Of a stretch of DNA of 64,000 nt, positions 21,981-34,151 are shown piece after piece. The stretch is taken from positions 7,501-71,500 of the forward strand of contig CAJNDS010000318.1 in NCBI GenBank assembly GCA_905221605.1, given 5' to 3'. The position numbers and the translations under genes were made by a program. Each line of letters opens with the position of its first letter. The first letter of the stretch is position 1. The DNA comes from Symbiodinium natans. Its lineage: Eukaryota > Sar > Dinophyceae > Suessiales > Symbiodiniaceae. Below the pieces are notes generated by a model. The model ran no database searches. It had not been told where the DNA came from and worked only from the letters and a program-made list of their open reading frames with translations.

Positions 21981-23362
21981 TAGAGTCTCAGCTCGCGCGC
22001 CGCACCACTCTTCAGGGTTGGAGGCGGGGTGAGGAGGGGGAGGGGAAGGAGTATCGGGTCTAGGTTTAGGGCAGGGTTTACGGTTTAGGGTTAGGGTTTA
22101 GGGTTTAGGGTGTAGGGTTTAGGGTTTAGGGTTTAGGGTTTAGGATTTAGGGTTGAGGGTTTAGGGTTTAGGGTTTAGGTATCTACCAGGAAAGTACCTA
22201 CACTAGGGCCCCTAGTGTGCAAAGCAACTCCTCCTCCCCCAGATGTAGCGCAACCATCAGCTCTGCACCAAGTTCCTTGCACGGCCACCATCGGAAATCC
22301 TGAACCTTGAACACCGATTGCCGGCGCCGGAAAGCAATCCACAAGGAACCAAAGCCCTTTGGGGCGGGTTTGGGGTGTATAGGGTTTAAGGGTTTAGTTA
22401 GGGTTAGGGTTTAGGATTTAAGGGCTAAGGGTTAGGGCTTAGGGTTTAAGACCTAAACCCAAGCAACCCTGAACCACACGGCGAGCCTGCTGTGGCCTGA
22501 CCTGGAGTACAAAAAAGAAGTTGGGGCCACAAGAGCGGAGGGCTGAGGGAGGTAGACGGGGTTCCTAAATCCCAGTTTGGGGTTTAGGGTTTAGGGGTTC
22601 AAAGTGTTTTTGGTTTAGGAATGTGAGTCGGGTTTTCGCTGAGTATCAGAGACGCCCTCTTTGGGGATTTTGTTTACACGCCTGGAATACACGACTGCAG
22701 GGAGTCAAAAGCTATTTTCTGGGCTTCTTGGCCTTCGTTTAGGGCTTTCGGTGGGTTTAGGGCTTTTTTGGGGTTTTGGGGTTCCCCCTAATTAAACATG
22801 GCCCCGAGAAGGGAAACTAAAATAATCCCGAGAACCTACCGCTCCGGGTTCGCACCCAATTGTGGTTTACGAAAACAGGGGACTGTATCGTAGACCCCCG
22901 AATAGGAGGATCCCCGTATAAGGAGCCCAATAAGGTACCCCTAAACCATAAACCCTAAACCCCAAACCCCAAACCCCAAACTCCAAACCCTAAACCCTAA
23001 ACCCTAAACCCTCCCCCTAATATCGTAAATCCCCAAAATATCCCGGACGAGGTGTTGTAAGTGAACAAGCCCCCTAAACCCTAAACCCCTGACCCCTAAC
23101 CCCTAAACCCTAAACCCTAAACCCTAAAGGCTTTCGGACCGGTTGGGGGGCCCGACCCTGAACTGGGGGATGCCAGCCAAAGTTAAGGGTTTAGGATTAG
23201 GGTTTAGGGTTTAGGGTTTAGGGTTTAGGGTTTAGGGTTTAGGGTTTAGGGTTTAGGGATTGGGGTTTAGGGCTTAGGGCCCAAAACTCCTTGCGCTGGC
23301 AAAGCTTCGGCTAGGTGTTCTGCTGTGGGCTTTTCTACTCTTTGCTTGGAAAACCCATTTTT

Positions 23363-23470
23363 CTAGGTTGCCCAGTAACCTAGGATGAGAAAGGGTGCCC
23401 TTTTTTGCTTAAAGGGGTTTATAAGCGAACAAAAACCTACCAAAAAGGGAGTAAGGGTATTTCCTCAAGG
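23363..23470. mobile_element. Family C inverted-repeat element, one end degraded
   Basis: The left end CTAGGTTGCCCAGTAACC is followed by a small palindrome and GGGTGCCCTTTTTTGC. The partly inverse CCAAAAAGGGAGTAAGGG follows. The distal end expected from the 26.8-kb copy (TACTGGGCATCCTAG) is lost or diverged. Confidence 0.65.
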
Positions 23471-24324
23471 GCAATATAGGGATTGTATCTTTCATGTTTT
23501 TGGGGGGGCTCCTAAGTCCATCCACAGGAGTGGATCACCATGATGAGAGGGGCTCAAGAGAGTCCCTAAGCCCTAAACCCTAAACCCTAAACCCTAAACC
23601 CTAAACCCTAAAACCCTAAACCCTAAACCCTAAACCCTAAACCCTAACTCCTAAGCAAAGAGCAGTTTTAGGGTTTTGGATGAACGGCTGCGCGACGGTT
23701 CCACACAAGTGCGGTCAAGAGGCATCTCTCCTCAGCTTGCTGGACGTGGGTTTAGGGTTTAGGGTTTTGGACGCTCTGAGGTTTCCGGCTTTGGTCTAGG
23801 GTTTCGGGGTTTGGGCTTGGGGGATTTTCGGGGTTTAGGGCTTTTTGGGAATGGGTTGGGGCTTCCAAGCTTCAGCCTTTTGCGTGTAGACGCTAAACCC
23901 TAAGCCCTAAACTCTAAACCCTGGACCCTAGACCCTAAACCCCAAGCCCTAGACCGTAGACCCTGGACCCTAGACCCAAGCCAAGACTTGTGTTAGAGCT
24001 TTGGCAAGGGTTTCTTTGGGCGGACTCGGGAACCTGCGTGAACTAACTCTAAGATGAAAGAAAGGAAACCGAAGCTTGGGGGTTTAGGGTTTAGGGTTTA
24101 GGGTTTAGGGTTTAGGGTTTAGGGTTTAGGGTTTAGGGTTTAGGGTTTAGGGTTTAGGGTTTAGGTTTGAGGTGGGAAGGGGATGCTATACTTTGTCCCT
24201 GCCTAAGCAAAACCGGGAAAAGCAAATCAAAAGCGTCTAGGGCTTCGGGCCTACTAACCGGGGCTCAGGGTTTTCGGGTTAAGAGGACGGGTACAATGGG
24301 GCCCTTCGGGCCTCGGAACTTAAA

Positions 24325-24565
24325 AGCCCTAAACCCTAAACCCTAAACCCCTAAACCCGAAAACCCTAAACCCCTAAACCCTAAACCCTAAACCCTAAAC
24401 CCTAAACCCTAAACCCTAAACCCTAAGCCCTAAACCCCTAAACCCCTAAACCCCTAAACCCCTAAACCCCTAAACCCTAAACCCTGAACCCTAAATCCTT
24501 AAACCCTAAACCCTAAACCCTAAACCCTAAACCCTAAACCCTAAACCCTAAATCCTAAATCCTAT
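24325..24565 (-). repeat. Long CCCTAAA/CCCCTAAA array
   Basis: About 33 units. The 7-nt CCCTAAA form alternates with a run of 8-nt CCCCTAAA (about 24430-24475). This is among the largest C-rich tracts in the window. Confidence 0.95.
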
Positions 24566-24977
24566 ACGGTCCAGCGGCACATGGCCCTTTTGAGACGACT
24601 TTGTCCAAGTCCTCGGTAGGGCTCGGGAAGATGACTCTGCTGGAAAGTCGTGAGCCCCATGAGGGTTTAGGGTTCAGGGTTTAGGGTTTAGGGTTTAGGG
24701 TTTAGACCCTAAACTCCCGAACTCCCAAGCTCAAAAATCCGCAAAACCCTGAAGCCCTAACCCCAACAGTCTCTGTTGCGTCTATGTTGCTAGGGATTAG
24801 GATTTAGGGTTTACAGTGTGGGGTTTACGGATACGTGCCGCCCCAACCCTGAACCCCAATGGCACCCACAGGCAATACATGGAACACTTCATGGGAATTC
24901 GAGAGCTTGGCGGCCCTCCGAGGGATGATATGGTTTAAGGGTTCGGGTTATGGTTGATCATGATTTTAAGACTCTTC

Positions 24978-25083
24978 GTAGCTCAGTAACCACATTATAG
25001 TAAGGGTACCCTTTTTGGGTGTTGGTTACTTTACAAGAGAACCTTGAACCCAAAAATGGGTACTAGGGCACCACTTGGGTACC
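24978..25083. mobile_element. Family C-related inverted-repeat element
   Basis: The left side reads GTAGCTCAGTAACCACAT then AAGGGTACCC. The right side reads GGGCACCACTTGGGTACC. It closely resembles its neighbour at 25173-25272, so this is either a tandem pair or two insertions in the same 300 bp. Confidence 0.6.
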
Positions 25084-25172
25084 AAGGACTCATGTGCCCC
25101 AACACCTCTCTCAAGGCTTTGGGCCAAGAAACAGACCTAGATCCCCCCAAAATACCTACAAACACTAACTCA

Positions 25173-25272
25173 GTAGCCCAGTACCACATATTATGATAAG
25201 GGTGCCTTTTGTTTGGTTGGTTAGTGTATAACACAGAACCCAAACAAAGGGTAAAGGGCACCACTGGGCTAC
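25173..25272. mobile_element. Family C-related inverted-repeat element
   Basis: About 100 bp with inverted ends GTAGCCCAGT and ACTGGGCTAC. The sub-terminal motifs AAGGGTGCC and AAAGGGCACC also pair. It is followed directly by a CCCTAAA array (25285-25343). Confidence 0.7.
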
Positions 25273-26724
25273 AAAGCTAAAGCATTAAACCCTAAACCCT
25301 AAACCCTAAACCCTAAACCCTAAACCCTAAACCCTAAACCCAGGTCTGGGGGACTTTCAGACGAATCCAACAATTATGGCGATTTCAAGGGCGAAGATGC
25401 ACACACAGAATTCGATGATGGAAGGGAGGCCTCGAAGTCAGGATTTTTTGGGTTTAGGGTTTAGGGTTTGGGGTTTAGGGGTTAGGGGTCTAGGTGTTAG
25501 GGTTACTTGAGGAGAGGGCAACGACAGGTGTAGCTCCAAAACAGCCCCGATTGCCCTAAACCCTGATCCCTGAACCCTGGTCCCCAAACCCTGTATCCTG
25601 AACCCGAACCTAAACTTGCCCTAAACCATCCCTAAACCCCATGCCCTCAACAGCGCCCAAGGAGCAGCTCGGTACCCTGGCGCGCCCGCGCGTGGCCAAG
25701 GGAAGGGCTGACGGGCGGCCGGTTCCCTGAGAGAGGAGGGTTTCAGGGTGTTAGGGTTGCAGGGTTACGAATTTCATCCCTTAACCCGAAACCCTAAACC
25801 CTAAACCCTAAACCCCTAAACCCCTAAACCCCTAAACCCCTAAACCCTAAACCCTCACCCCCAAACCCCTAAACCTCTAACCCTCAACAAACCCTGAGAG
25901 CCTGCCTTCCCAGTCGTCCTGTCCACGCGCACGGCGCGTAGGGGCCGAGGCCGGACGCTTGGGACCTCCAGAGCCGAGAGCTGCAGGGGGTTTCAGGGTT
26001 TTAAGAGGTTTAGGGTTTAGGGTTTAGGGTTTAGGGTTTAGGGTTTAGGGTTTAGGGTTTAGGGTTTAGGTTTGTTTAAGGTGTAGTTACGGTTCAACCA
26101 CGGTTTAGGGCGAAAGGGTTGAAATAGGTTTTTAGGGGTTGGGGCTTAGGGTTTTGGATTTCGGGTGTTAGGGCTTTAGGTCTTTAGAGTTGTGGGGTTC
26201 AGGGTGCTAGGGTTTCAGGGCTTGGGGTAAAGGTTTTGGGTTTAGGGCTCCAGGGTTCGAGGGTTTGGGGGCCTTAGGGTTTTAGGGTTGTGGGGTTTAG
26301 GTTTTGAGGGTTTAGGGCTTCAGGGTGTTCGAGTTTAGGGTTTCAGGATTGTTGGTTCTTTGGGTTCTGGGTTTAAGGGGTGTAGGGTTTCAGGAGTACT
26401 AGTATGTTTCTTCTTTCTTTTTGACTATTTCGGGGCGGGACCTTCAGGCTTTTAGGGTCTTTCGGGTTCCAGGGTTTACGGCCGTGAGGTTTACACGTCT
26501 TTTTCTGTCGTTTGTGTTGTTGGAGGTCCTTCTTCTGGGGCGCGGGCTGCGGCTTGTGGCTCCCCCAACCCGGACTCTTCTAGGGTCTAGGGTTTAGGGT
26601 TTTTAGGGCCAACCCTATGTATAAACACGCCGAAACACCACCAAATCTTGAACCGCCAGAGCCCCCTTCAAAGCCCCTAAGACCTTTCCCCAAACCCTCA
26701 AGTTGGGAGGTTCCCCTTATACCA
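25273..26724. repeat. Telomere-repeat mosaic, no gene
   Basis: Arrays lie at 25285-25343, 25445-25500, 25791-25880 and 26007-26075, followed by a long, strongly degraded G/T-rich field (about 26090-26400) in which TTTAGGG, TTCAGGG and TTTTAGGG remnants are still visible. No gene is seen. Confidence 0.75.
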
Positions 26725-26938
26725 GATGTTCCCCCTTATACTAACACTCCTTAATGGGGATGAGAATAGGGGGGGTATTATAATCCCTATTGACTAGGCT
26801 GCCCAGTAACCTAGGCTTAAAAAGAGTGCCCTTTTTTGCTTAAAGGGGTTTTTAAGGGAACCTAAACCCCCCAAAAAGGGAATAAGGGTACTACTGGGCA
26901 TCCTAGTTGAGGACTGTTAGTACACGGGGGAATAAATC
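26725..26938. mobile_element. MITE-like family B, copy 2, split by a nested element
   Basis: The left half (GATGTTCCCCCTTATACTAA, TCCTTAATGGGGAT, ATAATCCCTATTGA) and the right half (TTGAGGACTGTTAGTACACG) belong to family B, judged against the copies at 44.1 and 48.7 kb. They are separated by a 113-bp family C element. The left end carries a second partial GTTGGGAGGTTCCCCTTATA just upstream. Confidence 0.75.
26794..26906. mobile_element. Family C element nested in family B, TTGA target duplication
   Basis: The inverted ends CTAGGCTGCCCAGTA and TACTGGGCATCCTAG differ at one position. TTGA lies on both sides (26790-26793 and 26907-26910). Uninterrupted family B copies read CTATTAAGGACTG at this point, so a TTAA/TTGA site was duplicated once. 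The 4-bp duplication suggests a TTAA-type cut-and-paste family (piggyBac uses TTAA), but the terminal sequence does not identify a superfamily. Confidence 0.8.
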
Positions 26939-29354
26939 CTGCCTGCTGGAATCTTCTCGGCCATCAGCGCCTTCGTGTCCTTGTCTCTTGGGTTGAGGGA
27001 TGACCCCCGAAGCCCTACAGCCCTGAAACCCTGACACTCCGAAAGTCTAGGGTTTTGGGTTTAGGGGTTAGGGTTTAGGGTTTCACGGTTTAGGGTGTGT
27101 GGTTTAGGGTTTCGGGTTTAGTGCCCCCAAATCCGAAAAAACATTAAAGCCCCCAAGCCCTAATCAAATCCCTATAGACTCTAAAGCCCTACCAAACCCC
27201 AAACCGGTGAACCCGTCAGCCGGGAAAAACCCTAAAACAACTTACCACAAAACCGACAACCCCCGGAGAAAAAAAAAAAAACAAAACAAAGAAACCTTAT
27301 AAACCTTAATTAGAAACCCCTAAACCCTAAACCGCCTTGGACGAAAATTGCACGACTCTTTCGACTTTGTTTAATGCCTTTGAATGCCATCTCTGGGATC
27401 TTTGGCCTAGTGGTTCTTCGGCGGATGTCTGAGGTTTAGGACTTCTGGTGTTCACTTCAGGGTTTCGCGGTTTATTGGTTCAAAGAAGGGTTTGGGCTTT
27501 GAGGGCTTACGGGTTTCAAGGCTTTTAGGCTTCTTAGCATTTCAGGAATTTGGGTTCAGGGGTTCGGGTCTTAGGGCTTTATGGGTCTAGGGCTTTACTA
27601 TACTCAACTTGGAACTCTAGCAAGAATTATGTTGAGCTGTTTCTTAGGAATTCGTGTACCCACAAACCAATAAATATTCCAAAGCATCCCTGGGCTTATC
27701 CTAAACCCTAAACCGGAAATACTAAACCCTAAACCCTAAACCCTTCGGGCTTTCGGGGTTTCGGGTTTGAAGCTTCAGGGGACTCAAGGTGTTTGCAGGG
27801 GCGTCTCGTTACAATCATCAGCTGAGCAGCTTGCAGCGCGTACTGCGCCTGCCGCACATCCTCCGCCAGGGCAAACGGTTTAGGGTTTAGGGTTTAGGGG
27901 TTTAGGGTTTAGGGTTTAGGGTTTAGGATTTAGGGCGGAATTGCCCATAGAGTCGTAGTGGCTTAAAGGGGGTAATTACGAATGAGCCCCATGCCCTAAT
28001 CTACCCCATCCGATACCCACAAAATCCCCTAACATCGAAAATCTTCAGGTCTTGGAAGCTCCGACATGTTTTGAACTCGCAGATGAGGCGTTTTTGATTG
28101 CGTGCTCGGCTTGTGATGTTGGAGGATGCGCCGAAAACATGGGCCGCTGGGTGGGGGTCTTTACAAAGTACATCTTATAATAGTGCCCCCCAAAAAAGGC
28201 CCATCATCTTGCCCAGGGCATTGTGGGGGGGAGGGAGGCGGGGGGGGGAGGTGGAGCGCGGTCCAAGTTCGCACAGGCCGCAGGCGCCACCGCTGGGGGC
28301 GTATAGGGTGCAGGGTTCAGGGCCCAGGCGCGCGAGCCACGGAATATGAAAAGATCCATCCTGGACCCTGTCAAGCATCCGAAGCCCTGAATGGTGAACC
28401 CCCCAAACCCGGGTTTAGGGTTTAGGGTTTTAGGGTTTAGGGTTTAGGGTCCAGCAAGCACAAAATTCAGAGGCATCACTCTTAAGATCGAGCCTTGTTC
28501 TTCGGATGGTTGGGGCAGTTCCAATGATGCAAGCCTGGATAGGGGTTTGGGGTTTATGGGTTTTGACCTGATATTCTCAAGAACCCCCAAGCCCCCCTAA
28601 GCAATGGTTTCTACACCTTACGCCCCAAACGAGGATCATGGGTACTTACAAGGTTATAAGTAGGCTAACGATGGCTATAAGGCTATAACCTTACCCATAA
28701 ACCCTAGATTCAAAGACCCAGAGTGTAGGGCTGCAAAGGGCTTAGGGGGGTTTAGGGCCACCAAATTTGGCGGGGGGCCGGACCGCATATGGAGCCACGC
28801 ATTTAGGTGCATCTTGGGCCTTGGGGTTCATCTTCAACTCTAACTGATTACCCTAAACCCTAAACCCGAAACCCTAAACCCTAAACGCCATGATTTGGGG
28901 CTGAAGGGGAACTGCCTGCGGACCCAACAAGAGCTCTAGGCGACGAACAGAGCATATGATGGCACATTGGAGAGGACTACAGCATATTCTGACGCAGCTT
29001 GGTGCAAGTTCGTAGCCAGGGAGTCGTGGAATGTCTGATTCATGCTCGCGGGTGCGCGTTGAATAAACAGCTCAGTTTGGTACTCGCCGGAGCACTCTAA
29101 ACCCTAAACTCCTCATCCCTATATTCCCTGTCCCTGTCCAAGGCCAACGACCGCCAGTCTGTTCTTGCGGGGTTGGTAGGATTCTTTTGGTTGTTTGTAG
29201 AACTTCAGAAGGAAATGAAGCACCCATCTCCCCCCTTCCCAACAAAAAAGGAGAGGAAAGGAGCTACCATTGAATTTGGCGTCGAAATTGGCATCTCGAC
29301 AAGACTGAAACCTACAAACCCTTAAACTCGGCTACGTCCCCAGAAAGCCCAATG
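26939..29354. repeat. Degraded repeat and filler, no gene
   Basis: Arrays are shorter and more degraded here (27871-27935, 28408-28450, 28855-28885). A poly-A tract lies near 27270-27281. 27330-27700 and 28890-29330 are unique-looking. The open frames near 28098-28425 overlap on both strands and contain G-runs, so I do not call a gene. Confidence 0.65.
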
Positions 29355-29442
29355 CCCCTTAATCAAGGCAAATTCAGGAATATACCATAAACTATACAAG
29401 GATTCTTCGGATAGTTTCAAGTATATTCCTTTAATTAAGGGG
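29355..29442. mobile_element. Small AT-rich hairpin element
   Basis: Inverted ends CCCCTTAATCAAGG and TTTAATTAAGGGG. Inner arms with GGAATATAC and its inverse GTATATTCC, and AAACTAT with its inverse ATAGTTT, also pair. The unit is about 88 bp and non-coding. No second copy was recognised in the window. Confidence 0.6.
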
Positions 29443-29705
29443 AAGTGCTCTCTTTGGGCCTCAGGTGCTGGAACAGTAGCCTTTGGCTGGGTTCACGCAC
29501 CCAATGCTGCACTTGTCAAAGTCCGCGAGCAAGGAAGCCTTTCACGAGGGTTTATAAGGCTTAGAGTTTAGGGTTTGGAGTTTAGGGTTTAGGGTTCAAA
29601 GTTTGAGGTTAAGGTTTGGGGTTTAGGGTTTAGGGTTTAGGGTTTAGGGTTTAGGGTTTAGGGTTTAGGGTTTAGGATTTAGGGTTTAGGGTTTAGGGTT
29701 TAGTG
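29443..29705 (+). repeat. TTTAGGG array with unique 5' part
   Basis: 29570-29705 is a TTTAGGG array of about 18 units, degraded at its 5' edge (TTTAGAG, TTCAAAG). Before it lies about 130 bp of unique sequence. Confidence 0.85.
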
Positions 29706-31769
29706 TTCCGGGCTTGGTGCATGGTTAGGTTGTATCTGGGCCCTTACTTGCGCAGGGGTCAGCTGCTTCAGAACCGACTTCGGGACGAAATGAACCCTCA
29801 AGGGGTTTGCATGAGAATTGCCCCGGGTCGTTCGATTCCCAAGAGGTTCCTGAACCTAAAACCCCAAACCTCTACAACGTCCCGAGGACGCAGATCCCAG
29901 TGGGCGATGCGCAAACCTGCAAGCGACGCTAGCGGCATCTGTCCTTACATCAGCGACACCTGCAACATACATCCATCTTCGTCACGTCCGCTCCAGCTCT
30001 GAACACACTTCGGGAGCCACTTGGGAAGTGGCGCCCTGGTCGTTGCAGCGATTCTGGAGATCGACCACGCCATGGACCAGTCACCGGAAGCGTCTGAGTC
30101 TCATCTGCGCTGGGGCCAACTAGCTTGCGCTGGCAGGGGTTCTTGGACAGCTTCACTGTCATTGCTTCCTCTGCACACGCAAGGATTCATATCACACCAA
30201 CACTGTGTCAAAGGGGCCTCCTCACCCAAAGTGCCATGACCCAGCTGCCCTTGATTTGGGCCACTGGAATCCTGACATACACATGGGCCTTGCACGCATA
30301 AGACACATGGAGTTAAAGGAGCCGAGGTTGAAGATGTCCTCCTCCAACGAAGACACCACTAGCCTTCGAGTCTGGACATCGAAAGATAGCAGATCTTGGC
30401 AGTGTTGCCGCCCTTTCATTTGGCCCCCTCAACCTTGTTTGCACCTTTGCCTCGTTTTGGGCCACCTCTACCCCCATTCTTCGTTTCTTTGAAGTAGTCA
30501 GTCCTGCTTGGATCCTCTCGCTCAGAGACATGGTTGACGGGAGACGGTCGTCCACCAGGATCCACGAGAAATCTTCTTCCTTTTGACACTCTTCCTGGAG
30601 CATCATTATCCACACTAGGTTTTAAATCATTTGTCGATAGTTGCTTCCTGAACGTTGTTAGTAGTCTTACTATCGCTATCGTGTTGTTTATCATCAGTTG
30701 TCTTTCTAGCTTTCAATAATTCTGGAGAGGTTTGTGTAGGCTGTTTGCTTATTTGCCATGTCTTCAAGTCTTTTAGAGGTATCTGTTTTCTTTTAAGTGT
30801 TGATTTCGAAGCTTGGCGTTTTGGCACATATCCTGGATATTAGCAAACAAGGTTGCCCACATGATTGCATCCTACGGGTACTATATTGAAACATGCCCCC
30901 TTTTATGTTAACCTTCTTTTCGTTCCCTCACCAGAACCCAAATAAAACCAACAGGTCCAAACCAGGGTTTACACTTAAGGTTTGCAGCCTTCGAAGCCCA
31001 TCTCCCTCCATCGAAGTGGTCTTCAACAGTCTATCATTGAGGAATGCGTGCTCAAAGGGGCCTACGTAGCCGAAAGATCCTGTGTAGTATGTCCCAAAAG
31101 GCTTATGTACCCCCCCCCCCCCTCGGGTAAGCCTGCATCTTCAAATGGTGCCTCAGCTCAAGGAATTTTCGAGGCTGAGGGCTTCAGGGTTGAGGGCCTG
31201 TCCTATAAACCCTAAACCCTGACTCCTAAACCGTAAAACCTATCCCTTTAGAAACCCAAGGGTCCCTCTTCCTTAGAGACAAGAGCCACTACAAGGGACT
31301 CCGACAATTTCACCAAAGTCTCACTAAACCCGAAACCCGACCCCCTAACCCCTGAACCCTAAGCCTTCATCCCCCAAAACAACCGAATAGATTCTGCGAA
31401 ATGGAGCCCATTTAGAGAAAGAAAGTCAGTCGCGCCAAGAACTGGGTCGGCGCTTTGGGAAGGACTTGACCACAGGGTTACAACTGATGAGTCTGTTTGA
31501 GCGTAGGAACTTCATCAAGGGAGGACGCAGGTGACTAGTAGAGTGGTGTCGTTCATGTGTGAGGGAGCGTCCGCTCCATGTGGCAAGGATCTAAGGCCTT
31601 ACTTCCCGCTTCCATGACACCCTCTGCCTAGACATACACATAAGCAGGATGTACGGAGCAGAACTGGAGGTCATGATGTAAGGTCAGATTGCTGCACACA
31701 AAGAGAACGACACGTTCGTGTTCCTTTTTGTGTAAGTCCCGATATGGGAATCACTTGTACTTGTAAGTG
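29706..31769. other. Unique stretch, no assignable gene
   Basis: About 1.1 kb (29706-30850) free of telomere repeat, becoming AT-richer after 30590. The minus-strand frames at 30416-30694 and 30627-30827 encode hydrophilic Lys/Ser/Thr-rich sequence in two overlapping frames. The latter opens at GTG, and I find no family motif, so they are not called. 30850-31769 holds degenerate repeat (31200-31370) and a C12 run near 31111. Confidence 0.5.
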
Positions 31770-32035
31770 CCTCGGAAGTACCATGTAAGTTGCATGGCAT
31801 CGGAATACTACGTAAGCACCATGTGAGCACGATGTCAGTATCATGTAAACATCATGTAAGCGCCATGTAAGCACGAAATTAAGCACTGTGAAAGCACAAC
31901 GTAAGCACCATGTGATAAGAGCGAAAAAGCACTATGTGAGCACTCTCTGTGTGTGTGTGTGCGCACCATGTAAGCACAATGGAAACACCAAGTGAACAAT
32001 ATGCAAGCACTTGTAAGCACCATGTAAGTACAATG
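31770..32035. repeat. 11-bp minisatellite, GCACCATGTAA
   Basis: A diverged tandem repeat. In its clearest part (about 31815-31900) successive 11-mers read GCACCATGTGA, GCACGATGTCA, GTATCATGTAA, ACATCATGTAA, GCGCCATGTAA. A (GT)7 tract near 31947-31960 interrupts it. The periodic CATGTAAG keeps frames open on both strands, but these are not genes. Confidence 0.75.
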
Positions 32036-34120
32036 CAAAATAGCCCGCGTATGCCATTACGTTGGGAACGCCTGGTTCCGAATGAAGACTTCCCAACTAC
32101 TGGACACATGCGCAGACAGCTTGTTTTACATGTGAGCTTTGAATGGCGGAGATCAAAAAAAGCTTGCTCACATAGTAGCGACACCAGATTACCGGTCACC
32201 AGCAGCTGGCCTGGACTTCACCCTAAACCCACAACCAAAAGCCCCCTAACCCCCAAAACCCTAAACCCCATCTTGGGTTTGGGTGGATCTGCATCCTGAG
32301 GCACGGGATATAGCGCGGAGGAGCCACATGCTCCTCGGCCGATGGAGCTTCGCAGTTCAAGGAGGGGGTTTAGGGTTTAGGGTTTAGGGTCCGAGGTTCC
32401 CCCGAGGGAGTGAGGGGAACCCAAATATGGATCCTCTGAGTGGTTGAGGTTAAGGGTTAGGGTTTCGGGTTTAGGGTTCAGGGTTGAGGGCCTTTCTGTG
32501 AAAGTGCATAGAATTGTAGTTCTTGCTTGGGGGCACCTACTTGTCTTATCATGTTCCGCAAAGCCAGAAGGGCAGGCTGGTGTGCTTTTCCTTTCGATGG
32601 CCTGGGGCTTCGATGTTAACCTACTTTGCTAAAGGTTCATCAGATGCGAACAGAGTTTAGGGTTTAGGGTTTAGGGTTTAGGGTTTCGGGTTTAGGATTT
32701 AGGGTTTAGGTTTCGACGCGTCGGCACTCCGCGCTCTCGCCCCCCCCCCCCCCCACCGAGGGAAACCGATACCCTGAACGTAAACTCACGACCCAACCCT
32801 GAACCCTAAATCCAAAATAAGCTTCGCCTTCAACCCTAAGCCCTAAAGCCTCGCCATGCCTCGGAACTACAGGGGAGGCGGGAAACGCTAAAGCCTAACC
32901 AAGCCTTACGCCAACCCTAAACCCACCAGGAACCACAGCGGGGGACCGAAGGGTGGGTAAGCCCTAACCCCTGATCCCTATATTCCTAGAATCCCTACAA
33001 TCCCTACAATCCCTAAATTCCCTAGAACCCCTAAACCCTAAACCCTACACCCTAAGAACCATTATGTTGCGCAATACCTTCAGCCCTAAGCCATTTACAC
33101 CCCCGCTTCGGGTTTCAAAGCTTGAAGGTCAAAGTGGCAAACACACCCGAGCAGGGGGGGGGGGGGGGGTGTTGGTTGGGTTTCAAGGTTTCAAGGTTTC
33201 AGGGTTTCAGGGTTTATATAGGGTTTGGGGTTTAGGGTTTAGGGTAAACTTTAAGGGTTCGGGGTTCAGGGTGTCGGGTTTTCGACTCCGCAGGGACACC
33301 AAAATACCCTAGCGTTGTAGGCTCCGGGCCCCGGCACGACGATCACCTGCTGGCCCTAAACCCTAAACCCTAAACTCTAAACCCTAAACCCTAAGCCCGA
33401 AATCCTAAACCCCAAACCCTCGTTGCTCTCTGCACTCTCTGCATCCCGGAAGCATCGTAACATGTAGCAGCCTTCTAGTAGTTGCAGAAAGCCTAAATCC
33501 CCGCAAACCTTGTAAACCCCAAACCCTAAACCCTAAAACCCTAAACCTAATCCCTAATCCCAAAACCCTAAACCCTAAAACCCTAAACCCTAAAACCCTA
33601 AACCTAACCCTTAAACCCTAAACCCCAACCCAAGCTCGAAAGGTGCTTCTGCCATCGCTGCTTTCCACTTGCCAGGCGCGGGGGGCGTTAAGAGCATGGA
33701 AGCTCTTTGGTATTTTAGAATGTCTAGGGTCTACCCTAAACCCTAAACCCTAAACCCGAAACCCGAAACCCTGAACCCTAAACCCTGAACCCTAAACCCT
33801 GAACCCTAAACCCTAAAAGTATCAAAAACTCCCTGCAGAGCTCCCCCGGAACCTGTCCACAGGAAGTCGGCGATGGTATCCAGGAGGGATGTCGTGGCGG
33901 CCAAGATGCTCAGCGGTGGAGGCGTGAGAGCACAGGTGCTGTTTAGGGTTTCGGGGTTCAGGATTTACAGTTTAGGTGGGCACATGAACTAGAACCAAGA
34001 GTTTTAGCCAAGTCAGACCCAAGAGTAACGCTGGAAAAAAAGGGTACCCAATTCCGGCCCCCCCAAAAACAGAGACGAGACAATACTCCCTACATTGCCC
34101 TTACAAGGGAGTTTTTTTTT

Positions 34121-34151
<31 letters not shown>

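Larger units (their letters stand above)
21981..24977. repeat. Telomere-repeat mosaic, no gene
   Basis: Arrays lie at about 22070-22185, 22380-22450, 22940-23010, 23075-23130, 23188-23280, 23570-23650, 23885-23975, 24079-24165, 24325-24565 and 24660-24706, in both orientations. A small repeat at about 22845-22940 matches about 55722-55805 (shared TTTACGAAAAC, ATAGGA and AGGTACCCCTAA segments). A diverged family C element starts at 23363. No coding region is supported. Confidence 0.8.

Noticed and set aside
30416-30827. Two overlapping hydrophilic minus-strand frames
   Set aside because: Lys/Ser/Thr-rich and possibly coding, but they lie in different frames, one starts at GTG, and no family is recognisable. 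Left unannotated.
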